NCBI GenBank assembly: GCA_030035585.1
Contig: CM057466.1
Span: 58,349,233-58,413,232 of the forward strand
Length of the DNA: 64,000 nucleotides
Reading direction: 5' to 3'
Source: Dugong dugon
Lineage: Eukaryota > Chordata > Mammalia > Sirenia > Dugongidae
The notes under the pieces are model-generated. The model ran no database searches and was not told where the DNA came from. It worked only from the letters and a program-made list of their open reading frames with translations. The position numbers and the translations under genes were made by a program. The number at the start of each line of letters is the position of its first letter. Positions within the stretch are counted from its first letter, which is position 1. Below are positions 36,540-47,746 of this stretch, in pieces.

Positions 36540-38157
36540 CTAAGGAATGAAAGGGAAAAAACAAAAAAAGATAAAGCATGCAAAATAATCGAAGTGTTTT
36601 TGATACAAAAAACAAGCATTATCCTCTATTAATAAATTAAATCATGTATAAGTCATACATTTATAAATTATCAATAAAGAACACAAAGAATACTTTATAT
36701 TCAAAATCAGTTCCAGGTTCATTTTTTAAAAATATTCCCTGAAGAGGTGGGGCCAAGATGGCGGAAGAGTCAGACGCTTCCGGTGGACCCTCTTACAACA
36801 AAGACCCAAAAAAAACAAGTGAATCAATTATATGTGACAATCTAGGAGCCCTGAACATCTAAGGCAAAGCTGAGGAACCGGACTGAGTGGTGGGGGAGGG
36901 AGAGACGGTTGGGAAGCAGTGAGGAGTTGCCAGACCCGACCTGGAGAGAGCCTGAGCCCTTCAGGCCTGATCAGCTCATAGGTGAGCGGTGAGACAGGCA
37001 AGCAGTGGTGCTTGGGAGGGGCGGTTTGCACACTGAGACAGACCCAGCGCCAGAAACTCTACTCGGCCAGCCAGAACCAGCCCTCATCAGCAAAAGATAA
37101 GTACTTGCGTAAGGCCTCCTATGCAGATCAAAAACACCCCCCTTAGGGAATAAACTCTCTCCCATCTACCTCCCTGCTCCCTGCTCTGCACTGGGTGTGG
37201 ACCAGCTTTAGCAACTGCCGAGTCCCCTGGGCCTGAAGTAGGATCCATCACATGCCCTGAGCCATTCCCCCAGCCTTGGATAGTGAACAAATTAACAAAC
37301 AAGGGAAAACATATACTGCCGGCTCCCCTAAGCCAGGAAGCCAGGGTAGGCACAGCTCCTTTGCCTTGGAACAAGCATAAGGGATCCAGGGACTTTAAGC
37401 ACCTTTCCCCCTGCATAGACTTGTGTGGGCCCCTTTCAACAGCACAGGTACTTATTACTGCAGTACAACAGGGTATATACTTGAAGACTAACTTGAACTG
37501 TTTCAGCTGTGAAGTGGCAGGTTCATAACATTTGACACTGCTCTGCCCATTAAGCAGGGTCTTCACCTACCCAAATCAGGGGCCTGAGGACTGGTGGTTC
37601 CACCCATGCCACCTAGCCACCTACGATAGGGGCCCAAAAATAAGAGGTGCCCCATAGTCCTTACAGCCAACAGCACTCGGTGGTCACAGTCTGGCTGCAA
37701 ACCCACCCACCTACACGCTTTAGGGAACAGGGACACATCTTCCTCTGGACACTTGGGGGTGGCCGTCAGCCCCCTGCCTTGCTCAGAGTGTGTCCCCCTG
37801 CTGGAACCAGATGCCTGTTCCTACACCAATCACCCATGCCTGTCTAGGACTGTAGGTGAGAAACTACACCAAACTCTTGGTGGCTATCTACCTGGGCACC
37901 TGAGCTGAATCCATACAGGAGGAGTGGGCAGACTCCTGAGCTCACATACCTAGTAACACATCTAACCACCTGGTGACAGGACATTAGAGCTTCAAAGGTG
38001 ACAAAAAATAAACTAGCTCATACAAGCAACCTATTTGGGCATATCAAAACAAAACAAGAAGCTAGGACACAGTAAGCAAACATAAAATAAATAAATATAA
38101 TAACTTACTGATGGCTCAGAGATAAGAGTCAATATCAAATCACATAAAGAGGAATCC

Positions 38158-38776
38158 ATGATGGCTTCAGCAAACTCCCAAAATTAAGAATCTACACATT
38201 TTCCAGAGGAGGAAAATTTCTTGGAATTACCAGAGGCAGAATACAGAAGATTAATATACGGAACTCTTCAAGGAATTAGGAAGGAAATTAAGCAAAACAC
38301 AGAACACACAATAGAGGAAATTGAAAAGATTAGAGAAGAGCAGAATGAAAAATTCAACAGGCTGCAAGAATCTATACAGAGACAGCAATCAGAAATCCAG
38401 AAGATTAACAATAAAATGTCAAAATTAGACAACTGAATAAAAAGTCACAGGAGTAGAACTGAGGCAATGGATGTCAGAATTAGTGAGACTGGAGATAAAG
38501 CACTCGACACCAACTTATTTGAAGAAAAATCAGATAAAAGGATCAAAAAAATGAAGAAACTCTAAGAATTATGTGGGACTCTATCAAGAGGAATAACCTA
38601 CGAGTGATTGGAGTACCAGAACGGGGGGGGGGGGGGGGGATAACAGAAAATACAGAGAGAATTGTTGAAGATTTGTTGACAGAAAATTTCACTGATAGTG
38701 TGAAAGATGATAAGATATCTATCCAAGATGCTCATCAAACCCCACATAAGGTAGATCCCAAAAGAAACTCACCAAG
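38158..38776 (+). pseudogene. Outer L1 ORF1, N-terminal part (resumes at 46976)
   Basis: It starts ATGATGGCTTCA at 38158, has a TAA at codon 10, then an in-frame coiled-coil region (EIEKIREEQNEKFNRLQESI). A further stop follows at 38434 and frame changes around a 17-base G run (38623-38639), then RRM-like sequence (NNLRVIGVPE, TENTERIVEDLL). It encodes the L1 RNA-binding trimer protein. The reading continues past the inner L1 at 46976 (SYPAKQSLRYDGKI-like C-terminal domain, to about 47307). Confidence 0.85.
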
Positions 38777-40502
38777 GGAAGAGTCTGGCAAGATGGCATT
38801 CTAGGCAGAAGCACCATGCCATCCCTCCACAGCAAAGATCCAAAAAACTAAGCCAAACAGAGAATCAACAATCCTGAAACCCTAGAACATCAAATGAAGA
38901 GATAAAGAACTCAGCCAAACACCAAACGGAGTGAGAATACTGAAAGAGAACGGAGATCGAGGAGAGATTCATGCAGAGGTCCCCTACCAGCTAACGCAGT
39001 GCGGATCCACCATCTTGGACTCCTATCGGAGACCAGCAAATGGGAGAACGGGAGAGCAGCCTCGCAGAGCATCCAGTGGGAGACAAAACAGCCGGTAATT
39101 TGCGGTGTGCACTTTCCCACACCCACCCCTCTTTGCCCCAGCTGGGGCTCCCCTGCTTCCCGTGGCCAAGGTCCCTGGGCCGGGGGCCGCCGGCTGCTTG
39201 GATTCCGCGCGCCTGGGCGGGCGGCTCTCTGGATGCCGTTTGTTGGCTGCTGGTGTTGCTTTTTCTGCTTCTTTTGGTTTCTCTCTTGCCTCTCACTGCC
39301 TCCCCCTCCTTTTGCTCAGGTGTCTGGTTCCGAGCGCCATCTTTGCCCTTTCCTGCGGGACTGTGGGGCTACGTTTGGGTGTGTGGCTGCTTCCAGGTCT
39401 GGGCTGCCGCGCTGGTGAGATACCAGGGCTTTTGTTCATTTGCTCCTCTGCTTCCCGTGGCCGCAGTCTCTTCACCGGGGTCTGCTGGCTGCTTGGATTC
39501 TGCGTGCCTGGGCAGGCGGCTCTCTGGGTGCCATTTGTTGGCTGCTGGTACTGCTTTTTTTTTTTTTTTCCTGCTTCTTTTGGTTTCTCGCTTGCCTCTT
39601 GCCACCTCCCCCTCCTTTCACTCGGGTGCCTGGCTCCGTGCACCCTCTTTGCTCCTTCCTGAGGGTCCCCAGAGCGCAGGCAATTTGTGATATACACTTT
39701 CCCACTCTCCACCCTTCTTCACTCACACTCGGCCTCCTCTGTTTCCCACGGACACAGTCTCTTCTCCAGAAACACCAGCCCATACTGGCTGGCTCTCTGA
39801 GCGCCATTCGTTGACTGCTGGTGTTGCTTTTTTTTTTTTTTTATTACTTTTTTTCTTTTTTGATTAGTTTTGTATTCTTTTCCCTCTTCTTCCCTTTTGT
39901 CTTTCTTCATTGCTCAATTTCTCGTCTCTCTATCTCTTCCTTCTCTTTCTGATCCCTGAATACCAGGTGTTGTATGCCTCTGCGCTTCTGGCCAGGCTGT
40001 GCTGCGAAACCTGAGACCGACTTCCCCAGACCTCATAGCTGCATCGGTGGGATCCCTGGGAACTTTGCAGTTCTTTAACTTTTCTGATGTTTATTTGTTC
40101 ATTCTTTCCTTTTCTTTCTCTTCCCCCTTCGGGTTTTCTCCATCCCATAGTCTCTCATCTGTCCATTCCAACGGCAAGCTCCCCTAGCATTCTTTTATGT
40201 TTGTATGTTTTTTTGCTCCTGCTCCTCTCTCCTCTCTCCCATATCCAGCTTAGGTTCACACATAACCATCTCCCCGCTGCATCCTACCTACCTGCACCGT
40301 GCACTTGACATCACACCACCAAGCTGTGCAGGCACGCCCTATTGGAACCTGCCCAGCACTGACTACTGACCGTCCTGGTGGCTGCGGTGAGTGTCACAAA
40401 CAACCCGTCCCAGTGGCTCCTCTTCAGCTAGGCCTGCCCAGCTGTACCACAAGGGCGAAACAAAAAAATCTACAATCATCAAACGAGAGAAATATCTACT
40501 GA
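38777..40502 (+). promoter_or_regulatory. Inner L1 5' UTR/internal promoter with tandem monomers
   Basis: GC- and CpG-rich, unlike the surrounding AT-rich DNA. The phrase ctgcttcccgtggcc and its variants recur at 39153, 39448 and 39739 (spacing 295 and 291 bp), each followed by ggctgcttggattc-like and tttgttggctgctggt-like text and a T-rich block. This is a monomer-type array. L1 5' UTRs act as internal RNA polymerase II promoters. A YY1-type site is at the start. Confidence 0.75.
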
Positions 40503-41548
40503 ATGCCCCGAAAACAGCAAACAATATCAAAATATTTACAAAAACAAGACAAAATGGCTCCAATAGGCGTCCAAATTAAAACACCAGATAACTCTCCTGT
40601 GGAAGAAAATGCACTAGAAGTACCTGATAGGGAATTCAAATCACTAATACTCGGAATATTCCAAGAACTGAGGCAAAAAGCTGACAAACATGAGGAAAAA
40701 CTAGACAAATTTATGGAAAATACAGACAAAATATTGGAAGAATTCAGGAAGATGATGCAGGAACAAAATGCCAAAATAAATTCACAACTAGAAATTATAC
40801 AAAAACAACAATTAGAAATCCAAAAGATAAACAACAAGATTTCAGAAACGGATGATGTCATAGAAGGGCTGAGAAGTAGATTTGAAACCGTTGAAGACAG
40901 GATCAGTGGAACTGAAGACAAACACTTGGATACAACTCTGTTTCAGGAAAACTCAGAAAAAAGAACAAAGAAAAATGAAGAGACCCTGAGAGTTATGTGG
41001 GACACAATTAAAAGCAAAAATTTACAAGTGATTGGCATCCCAGAAGAGGGGGAGAAAACAGAAAACACAGAGAGGATCATTGAGGAACTGCTAACAGAAA
41101 ACTTTCCCAATATCATGAAAGATGAAAAGCTGGCCATCCAAGAAGCTCAACGAACTCCATATAGAAGAGACCCCAAAACAAAATCACCAAGACATATCGT
41201 ATTCACACTCGCCAAAACTAAAGACAAAGAATCCAGAGAGCAGCTCATGAAAAACAAGAAGTCACATACAGAGGAGAAACAATAAGACTAAGCTCACATT
41301 ATTCAGCAGAAACCATGCAGGCAAGAAGGCAGGAGGATGACATATATAAAATCTTGAAAGAAAAAAATTGTCAGCCAAAAATAATATATCCTGCAAAACT
41401 CTCGTTCAAATTTGATGGTGAAATTAGGTCATTTCCAGATAAACAGAAACTAAGGGAATATGCAAAAGTCAAACCAAACTTACAAGAATTATTAAAGAGA
41501 GTTCTTCGATCAGAGGACAAACAGCTTCAGCCCTCAGGCAGGACCTAG
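40503..41548 (+). pseudogene. Inner L1 ORF1 (RNA-binding protein), one frameshift
   Basis: Frame 40503-41285 (260 codons) starts MPRKQQTISKYLQKQDKM. It has a long coiled coil (about residues 40-130, with EEFRKMMQEQNAKINSQLEI), an RRM (NLQVIGIPEEGEKTENTERI) and the start of the C-terminal domain. A frame change after 41280 moves the rest (41315-41548, YPAKLSFKFDGEIRSF) to another frame. It would be about 340 residues if intact, normal for L1 ORF1p. Confidence 0.92.
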
Positions 41549-41970
41549 GACGCAGGATCATACGAGCCAGATACCATTCTAGGTAATGATCTCTCGAGGA
41601 CTATCCAAAACCAAAAGAAATACAACAGGGAATCAGAGCAATCAATCAAAGGGTGACAACAACATCAAAACAATGAAAGAGTGAATAAACGGCATAGGTA
41701 TAGAACCTTCTAACGGAGAGGAAGGCAAGGCGATACCAAGTAAGGGTAGACTGCTTCAAACTTATAAAGATAAGGGTAAAATTCATGGTAACCACAAAGA
41801 AAGTTAACAAACATATTCATTAAAAAAAGAGGAAAAACATAAAGTCTCAGCAAAAACAAAACCTACAAAAACAAAAGAAATGAACACAAAATCCACAAAC
41901 AAAACTAACTCAGCACAAGAGAGTAAGAAGAACAAAGAAAACTTCAGCACCACAAAAAAAGCACTACAAA

Positions 41971-44900
41971 ATGACAGCAACAAACCTCCATCTATCAATA
42001 ATTACACTGAATGTAAATGGACTCAGTGCACCCATAAAGAGATGGAGAGTGGCAGAATGGATAAGAAAACAGGATCCATCCATATGCTGTCTACAAGAGA
42101 CACACCTTAGAAACAAAGATGTGAATTTATTAAAAATCAAAGGTTGGAAAAAAATATATCAAGCTAACAACTACCAAAAAAGAGCAGGAGTGGCAATTCT
42201 AATCTCAGATAAAATAGACTTTAAAACAAAATCTACCATAAAAGACAAAGAAGGACACTATATAATGATTAAGGGGACGATACATCATGAAGACATAACC
42301 ATAATAAACATCTACGCACCCAATGACAGGGCTCCAAAATACATAAAAAAAACTCTAACAACACTGAAAAGAGAAATTGACAGTTCCACGATAATAGTAG
42401 GAGACTTCAACACATCACTCTCAGTAAAGGACAGAACAACTAAGAAGAAACTCAGCAAAGATACAGAAGACCTAAAGGACACAATCAGCCAACTGGACCT
42501 CATAGACATATATAGAACAATCCATCCAACCGCTGCAAAGTACACATTCTTTTCCAATGCACATGGAACGTTCTCCAGAATAGACAACATCTTAGGCCAC
42601 AGGGCAATCCTCAACAAGATCCAAAACGTTGAGATAATTCACAGTATCTTCTCTGACCACAATGCCATCAAGGTAGAAATTAACACTAGAAAGAGCAAGG
42701 AAAAAAAATCAACTACATGGAAACTGAATAATACCCTGCTTACACATCAATGGGTAATAGAAGAAATCAGAGATGGAATCAAAAATTCCTAGAATCAAAT
42801 GAAAATGAAAACACATCATACCAAAACTTTTGGGACACAGCAAAGGCAGTCCTCAGAGGACAATTTATAGCAATAGATGCACATATCAAAAAAGAAGAAA
42901 GGGACAAAATCAAAACATTAACTACAGAACTCAAACAAATAGAAAGACAACAGCAAAAAAAGCCTACAACCACCAGAAGAAAGGAAATAGTAAAGATCAG
43001 AGCAGAAATCAATGAAATAGAGAACAGAAAAACAATAGAAAGAATCAACAAAACCAAAAGTTGGTTCTTTGAAAGAATCAACAAAATCGACAAACCACTG
43101 GACAGACTGACAAAAGAAAAACAACAGAGGACACAAATAATCAAAATAAGAAATGAAATGGGGGACATTACAACAGACACAACCGAAATAAAAAGGATTA
43201 TAACAGAATATTATGAAAAACTATATTCCAACAAATTTGAAAACCTAGAGGAAATGGATAAATTTCTAGAAACACACGGCCTACAACAAAGTGATGTTGA
43301 AAATCTGAACAGACCCATAACAGGAGAAGAGATTGAAAAGGTAATAAAAAAACTCCCAACCAAAAAAAGCCCTGGCCCAGATGGAGTCACTGGAAAATTC
43401 TACAAAACATTTACAGAAGAGCTTATACCAGTTCTACTCAAGCTATTTCAGAGCACAGAAGAGGAAGCAACACTTCCAAATTCATTCTATGAAGCCAGCA
43501 TAACGCTGATACCAAAACCAGGCAAAGACGTCACACAAAAAGAAAATTACAGATCAATATCTCTCAGGAATATAGATGCAAAAATTCTGAACAAAATTCT
43601 AGCCAACAGAATTCAGCATCATATCAAAAAAATAATACACCACGACCAAGTAGGATTCATACCACATATGCAAGGATGGTTTAACATTAGAAAATCCATC
43701 AACGTAATTCACCACATAAATAAAAGGAAAGAAAAAAATCACGTGATCATCTCAATTGACGCAGAAAAGGCATTTGACAAAGTCCAACACCCATTCCTAA
43801 TAAAACCTCTCAATCAAATAGGTATAGAAGGGAAATTTCTCAACATAATAAAGGGCATCTATGCAAAAACAACAGCCAACATCATTCTTAATGGAGAGAG
43901 GCTGAAAACATTCCCCTTGAAAACAGGAACAAGACAAGGATGCCCTTTATCACCACTCCTATTTAACACTGTGCTGGAAGTTCTAGCTAGAGCAATAAGG
44001 CAAGAAAAAGAAAGAAAGGGCATCCAAATTGGTAATGAAGAAGTTAAACTGTCCCTGTTTGCAGATGATATGATACTACACATAGAAAACCCTAAAGACT
44101 CCACGAGAAATCTACTGGAACTAATAGAAAGATTCAGCAGAGTAGCAGGATACAAGATAAACATTCAAAAATCAGTTGGTTTCCTATACACCAGTAAAGA
44201 GAAGATGAAAAGGAAATCAGGAAATGAATACCATTTTCAATAGCCCCTAAAAAGATAAAATACTTAGGAATAAATCTGACCAGGAATGTAAAAGACCTAT
44301 ACAAAGAAAACTACAAAACACTGCTGCATGAAACCCAAAGGGATCTACATAAATGGAAAAACATACCATGCTCATGGATAGGCAGACTCAACATTGTGGA
44401 AATGGCAATTCTACCCAAAGCAATTTACAAATACAATGCAATCCCGATCCAAATACCAGCAACATTCTTCAAAGAGATGGAAAAACTAATTATTAACTTT
44501 ATATGGAAAGGGAAGAAGCCCTGAATAAGTAAAGCACTACTGAAGAAGAAGAATAAAGTTGGAGGACTCACACTACCTGACTTGGGAACCTACTATACAG
44601 CTACAGTAGTCAAAACAGCCTGGTACTGGTACAACAACAGATACATTGGCCAATGGAACAGAATTGAGAACCCAGATGTAAATCCATCCACCTACGGTCA
44701 CCTGATTTTCGACAAGAGCCCAAAGTCCATCAAACGGGGAAAAGACACTCTTTTTAACAAATGGTGCTGGAAAAACTGGATATCCATTTGCAGAAAAATG
44801 AAACAGGACCCATACCTCACACCATATACAAAAACTACTTCAAAATGGATCAAAGACCTGAATATAAAGCCTAAAACTATAAAGTTCATAGAAGAAAAAA

Positions 44901-45782
44901 CAGGACCAACACTTCAGGCCTTAATACACAGCATTAACAGGATACAAACCATAACCATCAACGCACAAAACCCAACAGATAAACTAGATAACTGGGATCT
45001 TCTAAAAATCAAACACCTATGCTCTTCAAAAGACTTCACCAAGAGTCAAAAGAGAACCTACAGACTGGGATAAAATTTTTGGACAGTACAAGTCAGACAA
45101 AGGTCTAATCTCCATAATCTACAAGAAAATCCAACACCTCTACAACAAAAAGACAAACAATCCTATCAAAAAATGGGCAAAGGAAATGAACAGACACTTC
45201 ACCAAAGAAGACATTCAAGCAGCCAACAGACACAAGAGGAAATGCTCGCGTTCACTAGCCATTAGAGAAATGCAAATTAAAACCACAATGAGATACCATC
45301 TTACCCCAGCATTACTGGCACGAATCAAAAATACTGGAAATAACAAATGTTGGAGGGGCTACGGGGAGATGGGAACTCTTATACACTGCTGGTGGGAATG
45401 CAAAATGATACAACCATTTTGGAAAATGATATGGCATTTCCTCAGAAAGCTAGAAATAGATATACCATTCAATCCAGCAATCCCACTCCTAGGAATATAT
45501 CCTAGAGAAATAAGAGTCATCACTCGAATAGACATATGCACACCTATGTTCATGGCAGCATTGTTCACAATAGCAAAACGATGGAAACAACGCAGGTGCC
45601 CATCAACAGATGAATGGATAAACAAACTATGGTACATACACACAATGGAGTACTATGCAACGAGAAAGAACAACAGTGAATCTGTGAAGCATCTCATAAC
45701 ATGGATGAAACTGGAGGACATTATGCTGAGTGAAATAAGTCAATCACAAAAGGACAAATATTGTATGAGACCTCTATTGTAA
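41971..45782 (+). pseudogene. Inner L1 ORF2 (endonuclease-reverse transcriptase), few disabling changes
   Basis: The AP-endonuclease domain (41971-42784) keeps NVNG, QETH, IYAPND, VGDFN and SDHN motifs. The frame shifts near 42780. RT runs 42750-44243 with [15 protein letters not shown] and FADD (44058-44069). Another break near 44230 and a TGA at 44524 precede the C-terminal fragments 44582-45073 ([17 protein letters not shown]) and 45186-45782 ([16 protein letters not shown], cysteine-rich end). With three or four lesions it is recent but dead. Confidence 0.93.
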
Positions 45783-46822
45783 AAACCCATGAAAAAGTTC
45801 ACACACAAAATGTAACAATCCTTGTTGGTTACCAGCGATGGGAGGGGAGGGGGTGAAATACTAAATAAGCAATAGATAAGTGGTATCATGGGTGATAGGT
45901 GAGACAGTACACAATACAAGGGAAACTAACACAACCTGCACAAGGAAAGGTCATGGAGGCCCCATGGACATATCTAACTCCCCGAGGGACTAAGTTGCTG
46001 GACGGAGGGCTCTGGGGACCATGGTCTCGGGGAACATCTAGCTCAATTGGCATGACACTACTTATAAAGACAATGCTCTACATTCTACCTTGGTGAGTAG
46101 TGTCTGGGGTCTTAAAAGCCCGTGAGTGGCCATCTAAGATACTCTACTGGTCTCATCCCTTCGGGAGCAAGGGAGAATGAAGAGAACAGGATACAACGAA
46201 AAGATTAGTCCAAAGGACTAATCGTCCACAGCTACCAAGGCCTCCACCGGACTGAGTCCAGTACAGCTAGATGGTGCCTGGCTACCACCGCTGACTGCTC
46301 TGACCAGGATCACAGCAGACGGTTTTGGACAGAGCTGGAGAAGGATGTAGAGCATAATTCTAACTCACACAAAAAAGACCAGATTTACTGGCCTAAAGGA
46401 GACTGGAGAAACCTCAAGAGTATGGCCCCCAGACACCCTTTTAGCTCAGTGGTGAAGTTACCTTAGAGGTTCACTGTTCAGCCTGGGAGTGGACAGCCAA
46501 GTAAAACCAAATGAGACTAATGAGGTACAGGAGTCCAGTGACAAGGGCCAGAAGGCAGAAGGGGAGTAGGAAGCTGATGATAGGGAACACAAGGTTGAGT
46601 AAGGATACTGTTGATGTGTTGTGAGATTGTTAACCATTGTTATAGGGCAACATTTGTAGTAACTGTTAAATGGGAGACTATTTTGTCCTGTAAGCCTTCA
46701 TCTTAAGTGAGAATAACAGCACAATTAGAAGAGCGTAGTCAATGTCACTTAAATGTGTACGTAAAAAGTTTTGAAATGGTGTATCTTTCGCTATGTGTAT
46801 TTTCACCAAAAAAAAAAAAAAA

Positions 46823-46959
46823 GCTGAGAATTTAGAGGGTTAAAATGTTGTGGGGTTGTTAACCAAAGTCATAAAACAGCATGTGTACTACTGTTACATG
46901 AGAAACTGTCTGTTCTGTAAGCTTTCACCTAAGTACAATAAAATACTAAAAAAGAAAAG
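46823..46959 (+). repeat. Extra L1 3'-terminal segment between A-run and target duplication
   Basis: gttgtggggttgttaaccaaag ... ctgttctgtaagctttcacctaag parallels 46617-46712 of the inner L1 3' UTR, but is diverged. It lies inside the target duplication boundary and ends in an AATAAA (46938-46943) and A-rich tail. Confidence 0.7.
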
Positions 46960-46975
46960 AAACAAACTCACCAAG

Positions 46976-47307
46976 ACATATTATAATCAAACTTCCCAAA
47001 ACGCAAGATAGATAATTTTAAGAGCAACTAGGGATAAGCAGAAAGTCATCTACAAAGGATAGTCAATAAGAATAAGCTCGGACTACTCAGAGAAACCAGG
47101 CAGGCAAGAAGGCAATGGGATGACATATATAAAGTCCTGAAGGAAAACAACTGCCAGCCAAGAATTATGTATCCAGCAAAACAGTCTCTCAGATATGATG
47201 GCAAAATTACGACACTTCCAGATAAACAGAAGTTTAGGGAATGTGCAAAAACCAAACCACAATTACAAGAAATACTAAAGGGAGTCCCCTGGTTAGAAAA
47301 TCAGTAA
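46976..47307 (+). pseudogene. Outer L1 ORF1, C-terminal part
   Basis: After the target duplication (46960-46975) the text resumes the ORF1 C-terminal domain: acatattataatcaaacttcccaaaacgc ... ccagcaaaacagtctctcagatatgatggc ... agaagtttagggaatgtgc. It matches the inner ORF1 C-terminal region (41200-41548). Confidence 0.85.
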
Positions 47308-47746
47308 CATCAGATAACTACCCAAGACTAGAATACAGAACAGAGCAACCAGATAGCAACCCAGACGCAGAAGTCATGAAAATAAATCAAAGCTAAAACA
47401 CTGAAAATAGGGAAACGGATGTCAATATGTAAAAGAAGACAGCATTAAAACAAAAAAGAGGGACTTAAAAAATGTAGACATAGATTCTGCATATGGAGAG
47501 GAAGTCATGGCGATACAAAGAAATAAAAGATGGGTATGAACTTAGAAAAACAGGGGTAAATATTAAGGCAACCACAAGAAAACTAACAATCCTACAAATC
47601 AAAATAAAAGAACTACAAAAATATAAAGACTCAGCAAACACAAAATCAACAACGATGAAAACAAAATACATGAAGAAAAATGACTCAACACAGAAAATTA
47701 AGTGGAACAAAGAAACTATCAACAACACACAAAAAAAGACATCAAA

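Larger units (their letters stand above)
38777..46959 (+). mobile_element. Inner full-length L1, inserted in the outer L1 ORF1
   Basis: Target duplication aaagaaactcaccaag (38761-38776) and aaacaaactcaccaag (46960-46975), one mismatch in 16. The 5' end ggaagagtctggcaagatggc again carries a YY1-type site (38789-38797). 5' UTR to 40502, ORF1 from 40503, ORF2 41971-45782, 3' UTR with A-run at 46808-46822. It is followed by 137 bp of further L1 3'-terminal sequence ending aataaaatactaaaaaag. It is antisense to TMEM241. Confidence 0.92.

Noticed and set aside
39093-39500. CpG-rich block resembling a host-gene CpG-island promoter
   Set aside because: It sits between the L1 start with its YY1-type site and L1 ORF1, so it is the L1's own promoter.
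39040-39690. ATG-initiated 216-codon ORF (with overlapping long ORFs in other frames)
   Set aside because: It lies entirely in the GC-rich L1 5' UTR monomers; several frames are open at once because of composition and repeats. No protein-like features apart from runs of hydrophobic residues. An ORF0-like role cannot be excluded but nothing supports it.
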